Origin: Fangia hongkongensis FSC776 = DSM 21703
GTDB lineage: Bacteria > Pseudomonadota > Gammaproteobacteria > Francisellales > Francisellaceae
NCBI RefSeq assembly: GCF_000379445.1
Contig: NZ_KB902272.1
Location: 111,207 to 175,206 of the forward strand
Direction: 5' to 3'
DNA: 64,000 bases
This document shows, in pieces, positions 36,426 to 45,337 of the stretch. The position numbers and the translations under genes were made by a program. The first letter of the stretch is position 1; every line of letters starts with the position of its first letter. The notes beneath the pieces are model-generated. The model ran no database searches, was not told the DNA's origin, and was given only the letters and a program-made list of their open reading frames with translations.

Positions 36426-39419
36426 ATGAATTTTAGAAGAAAGAGAAGAGGCGTTTTATTTAGAAATATGGTACTTTCATGTGCTACAGTAGTGTCATTA
36501 AGTGCATGTTTTGGATCCTACTCTGAATATAATGGAGGAGAGACAAGTACAGGTAGTGTTACAAGTCAGGACAATGTGCAAATCCCCACACTCTCAGCAA
36601 AAAGTGCACCAGTGCATGGCGAAATGACGATTACCTATCAACAAGCAGCCCATCTACAATCTGCATCTGGATCCTTTATGGTCGGAGCAGACAATAGCAA
36701 TGATGTTGTGCATATCTCACATATAGGCACTGCCAATCTGCCGGCAGATGTTAATATTCAATATTTTGATACGGCAAATCCTGATAGCTGTATTAATGAT
36801 AAAGGAGTTGGAATGTCACTCACTCCGGGTAAAAGCTGTACTTTAACGTATATATTAAGCTCTGATAAAGCCCAAAAAGTTGAAGGGGCACTCAATATTA
36901 ACATAACAGGTGCCATCACTAAGACAATCAGCAAAAAAATCAGTACAGAGTTTAAAGAAAGAAAAGAGCTGCACAATCAATTAACCGCGTCAATGAGTAG
37001 AATTGTTCCGGGTGGATCAGTGGTGTTGAAAGTGAAAAATAATAGTAAAGAGCGATTAAACACAGTTGTTATTCAATTTTCAGGTTTAAGTAATGCAGAT
37101 CAGTCAGCACTTTTATCGCTTATTACAATTAGTCCGGATAGTGATTTGCCAGTGGTGACAACCCAAAGAGAAATTGTTATTCCTGAAATTGCGCCACAGG
37201 CATCTAAAGAGATAAAGTTTTCGATCCAAGGGGGGAAAGTAGCACGGGTCCTCTTAACAAAACTGAAAGATCAGTTAAGTCTTCAAAATGCTATAACAGT
37301 TGATGCAGGAAACTCAGTTGAGTATGCTATGCCTGTGAGCGTGAATAATCTGCCAATCCTTATTCCAGCGCTTAATATTACTCAACCGGGAACGAATGAG
37401 CTTATTATCCAAAATCTCTCTCGTGAAAGGGTTATTCTTGCGAATAATATAGATAAGGTGAGCTTACCTTATGGTGTAAGTTACAATCAACAAAAAAGCA
37501 CCTGCAAAAATGCGTATATTTTAGAGGGAGGATCCAATTGTAAATTGGTATTTGATACGTCAATAGATGCCTATAATACCAATGGCATACCAAAGGCACT
37601 TGATTTTAAGTTCACAACGGCTTCAGATGACTCTGCTAGCAGTATAGATCAGACACCACAAGCTTTGGTGAATGTCTCTCAAGTCACTGTTGCACCTGGG
37701 GATGGCAAAACAAACCATATTCTACTCAATCAAGCACCAGAGCACTCAAGCTCAGAGGTTGAAACCACAGTGAAATTAACGAACATGGGCGCATTTACTT
37801 GGCATCCATCAAATAATCAAGATGATTATAAGGTGCTGACGGGAGATACCTTAAGCGTTAACAGCATCCGTATTGTTAATAATGAATGTGTTAGCGCCTC
37901 TCAGTTGGGAGTGGCACCTAAAAGCTCGTGTAATTTAACTTTTCAAGTATCAGGAGGAGTGAGTAGTATATCAAGCCCATCTCAGCTTGAACTTGTCAAA
38001 AGGAATAATTTAGCGCAAGACACGGTGATTCCAATTGATATCAAATCCAGCCAAGATAATAGCATCAAAACGAATCTCAGCGCGGATCATCAGATGCTTG
38101 CAGTAAAAGCAATAGATATTTTGAATGATGGTAAAAACCCCTTAAATATCTCAACCACAATCACAAACGATACAAATAATGCGGAAGAATTTCAAATATG
38201 GGATGGTAAAACTGCTGTCAAATGGTGCTCCCAAGGAACCTGTCCAAATGCTTGTCCGATTACGATCGAAAATGATAAAGGCTTGATGAGTAATTTAGCA
38301 TCAGAAAAAAGCTGCAAGCTTTATATCTACTCATCGGGGAACCCTGAGAAAAGCTTAGATGCAAGTTTAAATATTACAGCGACTAATGTTAATAAAGATT
38401 ACAAAGCAACTGATGTTTACTCACTTCATGCGGTGCAAAATTTATATGCCACAGGGTATATTAATACGGCCTCTAATGTTAATTTAAGTTTGTACAAGGC
38501 AGCGCTTCCAGAGCTGCAAAGTTTTCAAGTCATTTCCCCTGATGCACCGAAGCTTCAAACGCCAAGTTATGGGCTATCAGTCTCTCCAAATGGACAAGTG
38601 CTTATTGCAAATGGACAAAACTTATATCAGTATGACTTTGTTCATCAGCATATCGTTAAGCTCCCAGATTTAGGAATTAGTGGGGATGATGGTTATATTT
38701 CGGCAATCGCTGTAACAAATGATGGAATCTATGTTGGGACAAAAAACAAAATTTATTTATATCAATTTAATCACTTTGAGGATACAGCAAGCCTTGTCAG
38801 TGAAATAACAGAAGCAAAATCACAATTGAGTGATACCAGTCAAAATGATATTAGTGGCATTGCTTTGAGCTATAAAGATAACAACCCTGATCAGATATAT
38901 TATGTTGATACTGGGAGTATAACCATTCATAAGGGTGATAGCGCTTTATCCCAAGCGCCAAACACATTTGCAAGTTATGTAGTGCTAGGGGCATCCTATC
39001 CTACCTATTCACTTATTCATAATCAGTCAAAGATAAAAAGTGTGCTAGAGAGTGAAAGGTTTTTTATGGGGGTTAAGCTACCTAGTAATAGTACGATAGG
39101 AAGCTATGATGTAAATACTAAAAGTTTTTTACCCTTGAAAGATGAGAAAAAGAGTGACATTTCTATTGATCCGGCTCATTCAGATGCTCATCCTTTGGCA
39201 TTGGCGCAAACAGTGGGGGATGATGGAACACCCTTAAATACGTATGTAACAACATCAAAGTCTAATAAAGTGTTTGTTTATGGGAATCAAAATGCCCATT
39301 ATCTGCAAGAGACAAACCTTTCCTATCCTAATACATCAGATAATAAAGAAGTAACCGCAATGCGACTTGCAGTGGGTGCAGAGCTTAGTGTTTCTCGAAT
39401 GTTGGAACATCGGTTATAG
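36426..39419 (+). CDS. Large surface lipoprotein with Ig-like modules and C-terminal propeller-like region
   Basis: A 997-aa protein of unknown function. A lipoprotein signal ends in SLSAC (Cys28). The middle holds at least four beta modules that each end in a cysteine pattern such as PGKSCTLTY, GGSNCKLVF, PKSSCNLTF and SEKSCKLYI, resembling the Ig-like modules of bacterial surface proteins. The last 330 residues contain blade-like repeats (LSVSPNGQVLIAN, IAVTNDGIYVGTKNKIYLYQ) that suggest a beta-propeller. The ribosome-binding site is weak. It lies between the inositol operon and the uxu cluster without any obvious metabolic role; binding of a host or sugar ligand is only a guess. Confidence 0.7.
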   Translation: MNFRRKRRGVLFRNMVLSCATVVSLSACFGSYSEYNGGETSTGSVTSQDNVQIPTLSAKSAPVHGEMTITYQQAAHLQSASGSFMVGADNSNDVVHISHIGTANLPADVNIQYFDTANPDSCINDKGVGMSLTPGKSCTLTYILSSDKAQKVEGALNINITGAITKTISKKISTEFKERKELHNQLTASMSRIVPGGSVVLKVKNNSKERLNTVVIQFSGLSNADQSALLSLITISPDSDLPVVTTQREIVIPEIAPQASKEIKFSIQGGKVARVLLTKLKDQLSLQNAITVDAGNSVEYAMPVSVNNLPILIPALNITQPGTNELIIQNLSRERVILANNIDKVSLPYGVSYNQQKSTCKNAYILEGGSNCKLVFDTSIDAYNTNGIPKALDFKFTTASDDSASSIDQTPQALVNVSQVTVAPGDGKTNHILLNQAPEHSSSEVETTVKLTNMGAFTWHPSNNQDDYKVLTGDTLSVNSIRIVNNECVSASQLGVAPKSSCNLTFQVSGGVSSISSPSQLELVKRNNLAQDTVIPIDIKSSQDNSIKTNLSADHQMLAVKAIDILNDGKNPLNISTTITNDTNNAEEFQIWDGKTAVKWCSQGTCPNACPITIENDKGLMSNLASEKSCKLYIYSSGNPEKSLDASLNITATNVNKDYKATDVYSLHAVQNLYATGYINTASNVNLSLYKAALPELQSFQVISPDAPKLQTPSYGLSVSPNGQVLIANGQNLYQYDFVHQHIVKLPDLGISGDDGYISAIAVTNDGIYVGTKNKIYLYQFNHFEDTASLVSEITEAKSQLSDTSQNDISGIALSYKDNNPDQIYYVDTGSITIHKGDSALSQAPNTFASYVVLGASYPTYSLIHNQSKIKSVLESERFFMGVKLPSNSTIGSYDVNTKSFLPLKDEKKSDISIDPAHSDAHPLALAQTVGDDGTPLNTYVTTSKSNKVFVYGNQNAHYLQETNLSYPNTSDNKEVTAMRLAVGAELSVSRMLEHRL

Positions 39420-39515
39420 ATTATGTTGAGCATATTTTATATGCGGTGCTTTGCCTGAAATGAAAAATAAGCACCATAAGCGCGATGTAGGTAATATTAT
39501 TTTGCCTGATTATGT

Positions 39516-40916
39516 TTAAAGCTTAAATAACCGTTTTGATTGAGAGTAGGTGATTTCTTTAGCAATATGATAGGCATCTTTAAGCGATATGCGCTCATTG
39601 GCAACTTGCTTTGCTAAATAATGGCTGTCTACACGTCTTGCAATATCATGCCGAACGGGAATGGATAAAAGTGCGCGCGTGTCATCAATAAACCCTGTGG
39701 TATTATAAAATCCAGCAACCTCTGTAGTCGCTTCTCGAAATCGCATCATCCCCTCTGGTGAATCATTAAACCACCAAGGCGGGCCAAGAAACACACTTGG
39801 ATAATGACCAGCAAGTGGTGCAAGCTCCCTTGAATAAACTGACTCGTCCATTGTGAAAAGAATAAGGCGAAAGTTTTTTTCATTTCCTACTTGGCTTAGT
39901 AGTGGATAAAGCCCATTTACATAATCACACTTTTGTGGAATATCCGCGCCTTTATCATGACCAAAGCGTTGTTGAACTTGGCGGTTATGATTACGCATGC
40001 ACCCAGCATGAAGCTGCATAACAAGTCCATCCTCTGCGGCCATTTTTGCCATTTCTGTTAGCATTTGTCCACAAAAGACTCTTTTGTCATTAACATCAGC
40101 CTTATCGTGTAAAACACGTTGAAATAAAGCCTCTTTTTCACTGTTAGATAGATCAAAAGTAACAGGAACACTCACACCGTGATCAGTAGCTGTTGCGCCA
40201 TTGGCTTTAAAATAAGCACGTCTTTCTCTTAGTGCATCTAAAAAGGCTTGAAAGTCCCCAATTTCTTTATTAAGCGTTTTCCCAAGTTTAGGGATATTTT
40301 CATGAACGGGGTGAAGCTCTGGATTTGTCACACTATCTGGGCGAAAGGTTGGAATGATTTTGCATGAGAAGAGGGTCTCTTGAATCATTTGATGATAGTT
40401 AAGCGGATCATCAACATTGTCTGTTGTCGCAATGACTTCAATATTAAAACGCTTACAGATACCACGAGGTAAAAAGGCTTCTTTTTGTAAACATTTATCA
40501 ATGTGCTTATAAATGGTATCCGCGGTGTCGGGAGTAAGTGTTTCGCTTATGCCAAAAACATTTTTAAGCTGGGCATCGAACCAAAGTCCCACTTGGGTTC
40601 CTGCAAATAAATACCAATGCTTGGCAACCTTTTTCCAAATGATATGAGGATCGGTTTCATAGCTTCCTCCACCTTTTGGCGAAATCCCAAAGTCTTCTAA
40701 TGCTAAGCCTTGAGAGTAAAACATCCGATAAATATAGTGATCAGGTGTAATCAACAGATTTACAGGGTTATTGAATGCTTTATTTTCAGCGAACCATTTT
40801 GGATCAGTGTGACCGTGTGGGCTAATAATCGGTAAATCCTTAATATAATGATAAATTTCAAGTGCGATTTCTCTAAGCTTTCCCTCTGTGGGGAAAAGCG
40901 TCATATCTGTAAACAT
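39516..40916 (-). CDS. uxaC: Glucuronate isomerase
   Basis: A 466-aa isomerase converting D-glucuronate to D-fructuronate (and galacturonate to tagaturonate). The amidohydrolase-like HxH is at His34-His36 (SPHGHTDP), and family blocks LHAGCMRNHNRQ and GWFNDSPEG-like (PPWWFNDSPEGMMR) are present. The start is fixed by AAGGG seven nt before ATG 40916, 22 bp after eda. As the last gene of the uxuB-uxuA-kdgK-eda-uxaC operon it performs the first step on the glucuronate made by MIOX. Confidence 0.94.
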   Translation of the reverse strand: MFTDMTLFPTEGKLREIALEIYHYIKDLPIISPHGHTDPKWFAENKAFNNPVNLLITPDHYIYRMFYSQGLALEDFGISPKGGGSYETDPHIIWKKVAKHWYLFAGTQVGLWFDAQLKNVFGISETLTPDTADTIYKHIDKCLQKEAFLPRGICKRFNIEVIATTDNVDDPLNYHQMIQETLFSCKIIPTFRPDSVTNPELHPVHENIPKLGKTLNKEIGDFQAFLDALRERRAYFKANGATATDHGVSVPVTFDLSNSEKEALFQRVLHDKADVNDKRVFCGQMLTEMAKMAAEDGLVMQLHAGCMRNHNRQVQQRFGHDKGADIPQKCDYVNGLYPLLSQVGNEKNFRLILFTMDESVYSRELAPLAGHYPSVFLGPPWWFNDSPEGMMRFREATTEVAGFYNTTGFIDDTRALLSIPVRHDIARRVDSHYLAKQVANERISLKDAYHIAKEITYSQSKRLFKL

Positions 40917-40938
40917 AATAGACCCTTGATGTTTGAGT

Positions 40939-41490
40939 TTAAATAGATGAGCTACCAATTGCGATAATATTATCAAGTGCTAAATACTGAGATTTATTCT
41001 GTTCATTGATGCCACCAGTGACACAAAATTTCATATCTGGAAATACACTCAAATAGCTCTTTAGTACTTGAAGTCCATTCATTGCGCCTGCAGGGAAAAA
41101 TTTGGCACAATTAAAGCCAAAGCTTTGTAATGTCATCACCTCATGTGGTGTGATTACCCCTGGTAGATAGTTGATTTTATTTATTTTTGCATGCTCTAAC
41201 AGCATGGGTGTAAACCCTGGGGATACTTGAAATCTCGCGCCCATTTCATGACAAGTTTTCATTTGATCTATTGAAGTAATGGTGCCAACTCCGATGATAA
41301 AGTCATTAAAATCTGGATGATTGATAAGTTTATCAACAATATTAAGGGCATTTTTTGAGCGCAGGGTTAGCTCAATAATTTTAATATTTTTTTCTCTGAG
41401 CTTATCAAAATAAAGATAGGCGCTCTCAAGCGTATCTATCGATACAACTGGAATAACAGGGTTGTTTTCTAATATACTCATTAGGCTCAT
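40939..41490 (-). CDS. eda: KDPG (2-dehydro-3-deoxy-6-phosphogluconate) aldolase
   Basis: A 183-aa class I aldolase splitting KDPG into pyruvate and glyceraldehyde-3-phosphate. The family residues are visible: IIELTLRS with the catalytic Glu, FQVSPGFTP, LPGVITPHEV, the Schiff-base Lys in CAKFFPAG, and CVTGGI. It is somewhat shorter than E. coli Eda (213 aa) at both ends, but all active-site blocks are complete. ATG 41490 is 4 bp after the kdgK stop; ATG 41481 is an alternative. Fourth gene in the hexuronate operon. Confidence 0.93.
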   Translation of the reverse strand: MSLMSILENNPVIPVVSIDTLESAYLYFDKLREKNIKIIELTLRSKNALNIVDKLINHPDFNDFIIGVGTITSIDQMKTCHEMGARFQVSPGFTPMLLEHAKINKINYLPGVITPHEVMTLQSFGFNCAKFFPAGAMNGLQVLKSYLSVFPDMKFCVTGGINEQNKSQYLALDNIIAIGSSSI

Positions 41491-41494
41491 AACG

Positions 41495-42463
41495 TTAGCT
41501 CTCTTTGCTATATTGTTGTAATTTATGACGGTATTGATCGGTGGTGTTTTTGTCAATAATCGCGCCTTGATGTTGGATGATTTCAGCGGCAAAACTCTGT
41601 GCAAATCTGCATGCAAGTTCCATGTTTAACCCATAGGATAAAGCAGCAAGATAACTTGCGTTGAAACTATCTCCAGCAGCAGTGGTGTCAACAGGGCGTT
41701 CAATTTTTTGATCAGGTGAAATTAACAGAAGCTCCCCATCTTGATAGCAAAATGTTGGCAGGGGGCCTTGTTTAATAACAATATGTTGAATGCCGTATGA
41801 CTGATAACGCACGAGTGTCTCGTTGGGATCTTTGTCGTTAAAAAGAAGCGCTTCATCATCAAATGTGCTAATAACAAGATCACAAAGTGGAAGAAATTTT
41901 TGCAGCACAGTTTGCGCTTTATGCGGACTTGTCCAACATTTAGGACGGTAGTTTAAATCAAAAATAATACGTGGGCGATTTATTGCATCACTTTTATGTT
42001 TCAATAGCCATTGGGTTAATATCTCAAGCTGTTTTTCATCCCAGCGAGAAAGCGAAATACCAGAGAGATAAATATCAGGGTAACTTTGTGAAAGTGCATT
42101 CAGCTGGCTGTCGGAGGTATGTAGAAAAAGAGACTTTACTGGCGCATTTTCACGCCAATAATGAAATGATCGCTCACCCATGCTATCTGTTTGAATGGCA
42201 TATAGCCCAGGCAGTGCATGATCAATTTGTATAATTGGACTGGTGTTGATCTTTTCATTTTCAAAGGAGCGCATCATCTGATGGGACAATGCATCTTTAC
42301 CAAGCGCGGTTAAAAAGGCAGTGTCATGCTCTGTGAGACGTCTGTAATATACGGCGGTATTCAGCACATCTCCACCATAGTTTAATTGGCATGCTTGATG
42401 AAAAAAAAGCGATCCGCTTATCTCCAGCATACACTCGCCAATAACCAGTAAATTTCCCTGCAT
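41495..42463 (-). CDS. kdgK: 2-Keto-3-deoxygluconate kinase
   Basis: A 322-aa PfkB/ribokinase-family kinase phosphorylating KDG to KDPG. GGDVLNTAVYYRRL near the N terminus is the substrate-binding glycine motif, and TTAAGDSFNASYLAAL near the C terminus carries the catalytic Asp and the anion hole; the more usual GAGD is AAGD here. ATG 42463 is 1 nt after the uxuA stop and has GAGAG upstream. Its identity is supported by sitting between uxuA and eda. Confidence 0.92.
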   Translation of the reverse strand: MQGNLLVIGECMLEISGSLFFHQACQLNYGGDVLNTAVYYRRLTEHDTAFLTALGKDALSHQMMRSFENEKINTSPIIQIDHALPGLYAIQTDSMGERSFHYWRENAPVKSLFLHTSDSQLNALSQSYPDIYLSGISLSRWDEKQLEILTQWLLKHKSDAINRPRIIFDLNYRPKCWTSPHKAQTVLQKFLPLCDLVISTFDDEALLFNDKDPNETLVRYQSYGIQHIVIKQGPLPTFCYQDGELLLISPDQKIERPVDTTAAGDSFNASYLAALSYGLNMELACRFAQSFAAEIIQHQGAIIDKNTTDQYRHKLQQYSKES

Positions 42464-42464
42464 G

Positions 42465-43649
42465 TTATTGACTCTCAAGTTCTCTGGCAACAGCATAGGC
42501 AACGCCTCTCACCTCAGCAAGTCCTTTTAAGCGCCCAATACATGAATAGCCAGGATTGGTTTTTTTATTTAAATCATCTAACATTTGATGGCCATGATCA
42601 GGGCGCATATAGACAGCGTGTGAGCGTTTTTCTATGTTTAGAATTTCCTTCACAAGTGCATACATATCCGTATTACCATCTAGATGGTCTGCTTCATAAA
42701 AGCTTCGATCATGTTCACTTAATCGCACATTGCGTAAATGCGTAAAATAAATACGATCTCCAAACTCTCTGGCAAGATTAGGCAAGTCATTATCTGCGCG
42801 CGCACCAAGTGAGCCTGCACACAAGGTGATACCATTTGCTTTTGATGGCAGCTTTTCAAATAACCAGCGATAATCCTCAGCAATAGAAATAACACGTGGT
42901 AAGCCAAAGATTTCAAAAGGTGGATCATCTGGATGAATGGCAAGCTTTGTGCCGACTGATTCAGCTACAGGTAAAACGCGCTCAAGAAAATAGCATAAAT
43001 TCTCTTTGAGTGTCTCTCTTGAAATAGGCTTATATTCATCTAGGGCTGCTTGAAAGTCTTTGATTGTAAAGCTTTCTTCTGCACCTGGCAGTCCTGCAAT
43101 GATTGTTTTGGTTAGGCGATCTTTTTGCTCTTTTGACAGTGATTCATAATAGAGAGCGGCCTTATTTTGAATCTCAGCGCTGTAGTCATTTATGGCATCT
43201 TTTCTTTTTAAAATATGAATATCAAAAGCAGCAAGCGCCTTTTCATCAAATGAGAGCGCTTTAACGCCATTTGCGAGGGTTCGCGCTAAATCAGTGCGTG
43301 TCCAATCTAAAACAGGCATAAAATTGTAGATGATTAAGTGGATACCGCATGCTGCTAAATTTTTAATGCTTTGGCAGTAGTGATCAATGAGTTTATCGCG
43401 CTCAGGCAGTCCTTTTTTTATTGCTTCATGCACAGGAACAGATTCAACAATTGACCAGTTAAGATTGGTAGGACCAAGGTGCTGAGAGTGAGCGACTTCT
43501 TGTTGGCGTTTTTTGATCTCATCGACAGGCCAAATATCTCCATTTGGAATATGATGGAGCGCAGTGACAATATCACTGACACCTGTTTGCATAATATCTT
43601 CTATAGACACAGGGTCTTTAGGTCCATACCAGCGCCAAGATTCTATCAT
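42465..43649 (-). CDS. uxuA: Mannonate dehydratase
   Basis: A 394-aa metal-dependent dehydratase converting D-mannonate to 2-keto-3-deoxygluconate. The N terminus MIESWRWYGPKDPVS followed by VTALHHIPNGDIWP is highly typical, as are LAIHPDDPPFEIFGLPR and the CAGSLGARADNDLP block, which hold the metal ligands. The gene overlaps uxuB by 4 bp (ATGA), indicating coupled translation. Confidence 0.96.
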   Translation of the reverse strand: MIESWRWYGPKDPVSIEDIMQTGVSDIVTALHHIPNGDIWPVDEIKKRQQEVAHSQHLGPTNLNWSIVESVPVHEAIKKGLPERDKLIDHYCQSIKNLAACGIHLIIYNFMPVLDWTRTDLARTLANGVKALSFDEKALAAFDIHILKRKDAINDYSAEIQNKAALYYESLSKEQKDRLTKTIIAGLPGAEESFTIKDFQAALDEYKPISRETLKENLCYFLERVLPVAESVGTKLAIHPDDPPFEIFGLPRVISIAEDYRWLFEKLPSKANGITLCAGSLGARADNDLPNLAREFGDRIYFTHLRNVRLSEHDRSFYEADHLDGNTDMYALVKEILNIEKRSHAVYMRPDHGHQMLDDLNKKTNPGYSCIGRLKGLAEVRGVAYAVARELESQ

Positions 43650-45106
43650 TGTTTTTCCTTAGTTAATTCGATTGATTTGCTTGTTGTGACAGAGTGTAGA
43701 AAGCTTTGGATGGCAGCCAGTGTTCCTTGCTGTGTGATTAATTTAACATAGTGCAGAACTTTTTCATTTAAAAGCGTATTCTTTTGTAGCTCAGGGTTAA
43801 AAACACTCTCAAGTGAGAAATAATACTGAACAAGCTTTTTTGCATCAGTGGATGCTATAAATTTATCTTTTAATGGGTCATTTACCGTTAGCATATTGCC
43901 TTGATCATTGCGGCCCTGAGTAAATATAATCCAAGCAGCTATCCCTAAGGCATAAATCTCATAATTGTCTTGTCTTTTAATAAGTGTTTGTAAATTTGTC
44001 AGCCATCTTTGTGGAATTTTCTGTGACCCGTCAGCTGCGATTTGCTCTGTTTTATGTGCTAAATGTGGATTTTTAAAACGCTCAAGCAATTGATCTTTAT
44101 AATCATCAAGTGAGATTTCTTCAGGTAATCCAATTACAAGTGGGGCTGCAATCTTACTCATATAATAGTGAATGAGCTTATAAATATCAGGGTGTGCAAT
44201 AGCATCTGAGACAGTTTTAAAGCCCGCAAGTGCGCCAAGATAAGCAATTAAGCTGTGGCTGCCATTTAACATGGTCAGCTTCATTGACTCAAAAGGCGCT
44301 ACATCACGGACAAATTGCACACCTACATTCTCAAGAGGCGGTTTGTCGGAGGCAAAGTTATCTTCAATTACCCATTGGCTAAAGCGCTCGGTAATCACAG
44401 GAGCTAAATCTTTATAGCCAATATGTTGGTTGACTTTTTCTATGTCATGTTCACTCACAGCAGGGACAATTCTATCAACCATGGTAGAAGGGAAAGTGCA
44501 GTTATCATCAATCCAATTAGCAAAGTCATTATCAATGCTTTTAGCGAAAGAAAGGATTGCGTTTTTTAGGATTTTTCCATTATGAGGCAGATTATCACAG
44601 CTTATTAATGTAATGCCACTTTGGTGGTTTTTATAGCGCTTGTGAAGTCCCCATGCAGTAATGCCAATGGCTGTTTTTGGTGCTTGTTGGTGATTTAAAT
44701 CATAGATGATATCTGCATGATCTAACTGAAAAGTGCTGTCAGATAGTGTTGAGTAATACCCTTTTTCAGTGATAGTGTAGCTAAGCATTTTTACTGCATC
44801 ATCTGCAATATATTCAACAAGCGTGTTGGCATTTCCTTCACCGGCAAAGAGGGCCGCTTCAAGGGCATGGATTTGTGTATAATTGGATTCATTTTCACTC
44901 TCTTCGACTAAAGTATATTGGCAATTTTGTTGGTTAAGCTGATCGATGAGTTTTTTATTACTGCGAATTGTTGCGCTGATATAGTGCCATGTAGATAGAT
45001 GGTTGGACTTATTAGTATTTTTTAATAAAAGCTGATTAAAGTAATAAAGCTGGTGCGCACGATGAAATGCGCCAAGACCAATATGGATTGCATAGAAACG
45101 ATTCAT
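43646..45106 (-). CDS. uxuB: Fructuronate reductase (mannitol dehydrogenase family)
   Basis: A 486-aa NAD-dependent long-chain dehydrogenase reducing D-fructuronate to D-mannonate. The family's N-terminal IHIGLGAFHRAHQ and the catalytic KLTMLNGSHSLIAYLG block are both present. UxuB is distinguished from UxaB and MtlD by its neighbour uxuA and the rest of the pathway. ATG 45106 is chosen (GGA seven nt upstream); an in-frame TTG lies four codons earlier. First gene of the hexuronate operon, which reads leftward from the 45107-45337 spacer. Confidence 0.92.
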   Translation of the reverse strand: MNRFYAIHIGLGAFHRAHQLYYFNQLLLKNTNKSNHLSTWHYISATIRSNKKLIDQLNQQNCQYTLVEESENESNYTQIHALEAALFAGEGNANTLVEYIADDAVKMLSYTITEKGYYSTLSDSTFQLDHADIIYDLNHQQAPKTAIGITAWGLHKRYKNHQSGITLISCDNLPHNGKILKNAILSFAKSIDNDFANWIDDNCTFPSTMVDRIVPAVSEHDIEKVNQHIGYKDLAPVITERFSQWVIEDNFASDKPPLENVGVQFVRDVAPFESMKLTMLNGSHSLIAYLGALAGFKTVSDAIAHPDIYKLIHYYMSKIAAPLVIGLPEEISLDDYKDQLLERFKNPHLAHKTEQIAADGSQKIPQRWLTNLQTLIKRQDNYEIYALGIAAWIIFTQGRNDQGNMLTVNDPLKDKFIASTDAKKLVQYYFSLESVFNPELQKNTLLNEKVLHYVKLITQQGTLAAIQSFLHSVTTSKSIELTKEKQ

Positions 45107-45141
45107 ATGATTATCCAAAAAGAACGTTGAAGAGTTGCGTT

Positions 45142-45177
45142 AGTATATACTGAGTTGTTGCTATTTTACAAATAGCA
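45142..45177. promoter_or_regulatory. Palindromes in the uxuB / MFS divergent spacer
   Basis: Two palindromes lie within 36 bp: AGTATATACT (45142-45151, perfect) and TGCTATTTTACAAATAGCA (45159-45177, 8-bp arms around TAC). They start 36 bp upstream of the uxuB start codon, where a repressor or activator of the hexuronate operon would be expected. No GntR-type UxuR/ExuR gene is in the window. Confidence 0.5.
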
Positions 45178-45337
45178 TCGCAAGCAAGTTGTTAGTGAAC
45201 TCGCTTAGAATAATACGTTTCAATATGGTGCAAATCTACATAGAAATGCCATTCAAACTCTGATACTATTGAATTTCTTCGTGTTTTTACGCTTATTTTG
45301 TAGCTAAATTACTTGAAATCACAACAAGGGGGATGGT

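Noticed and set aside
39445..39475. Possible terminator GGTGCTT/AAGCACC between the 997-aa lipoprotein and uxaC
   Set aside because: Seven-bp stem with a 17-nt loop and no T-run; too weak to call.
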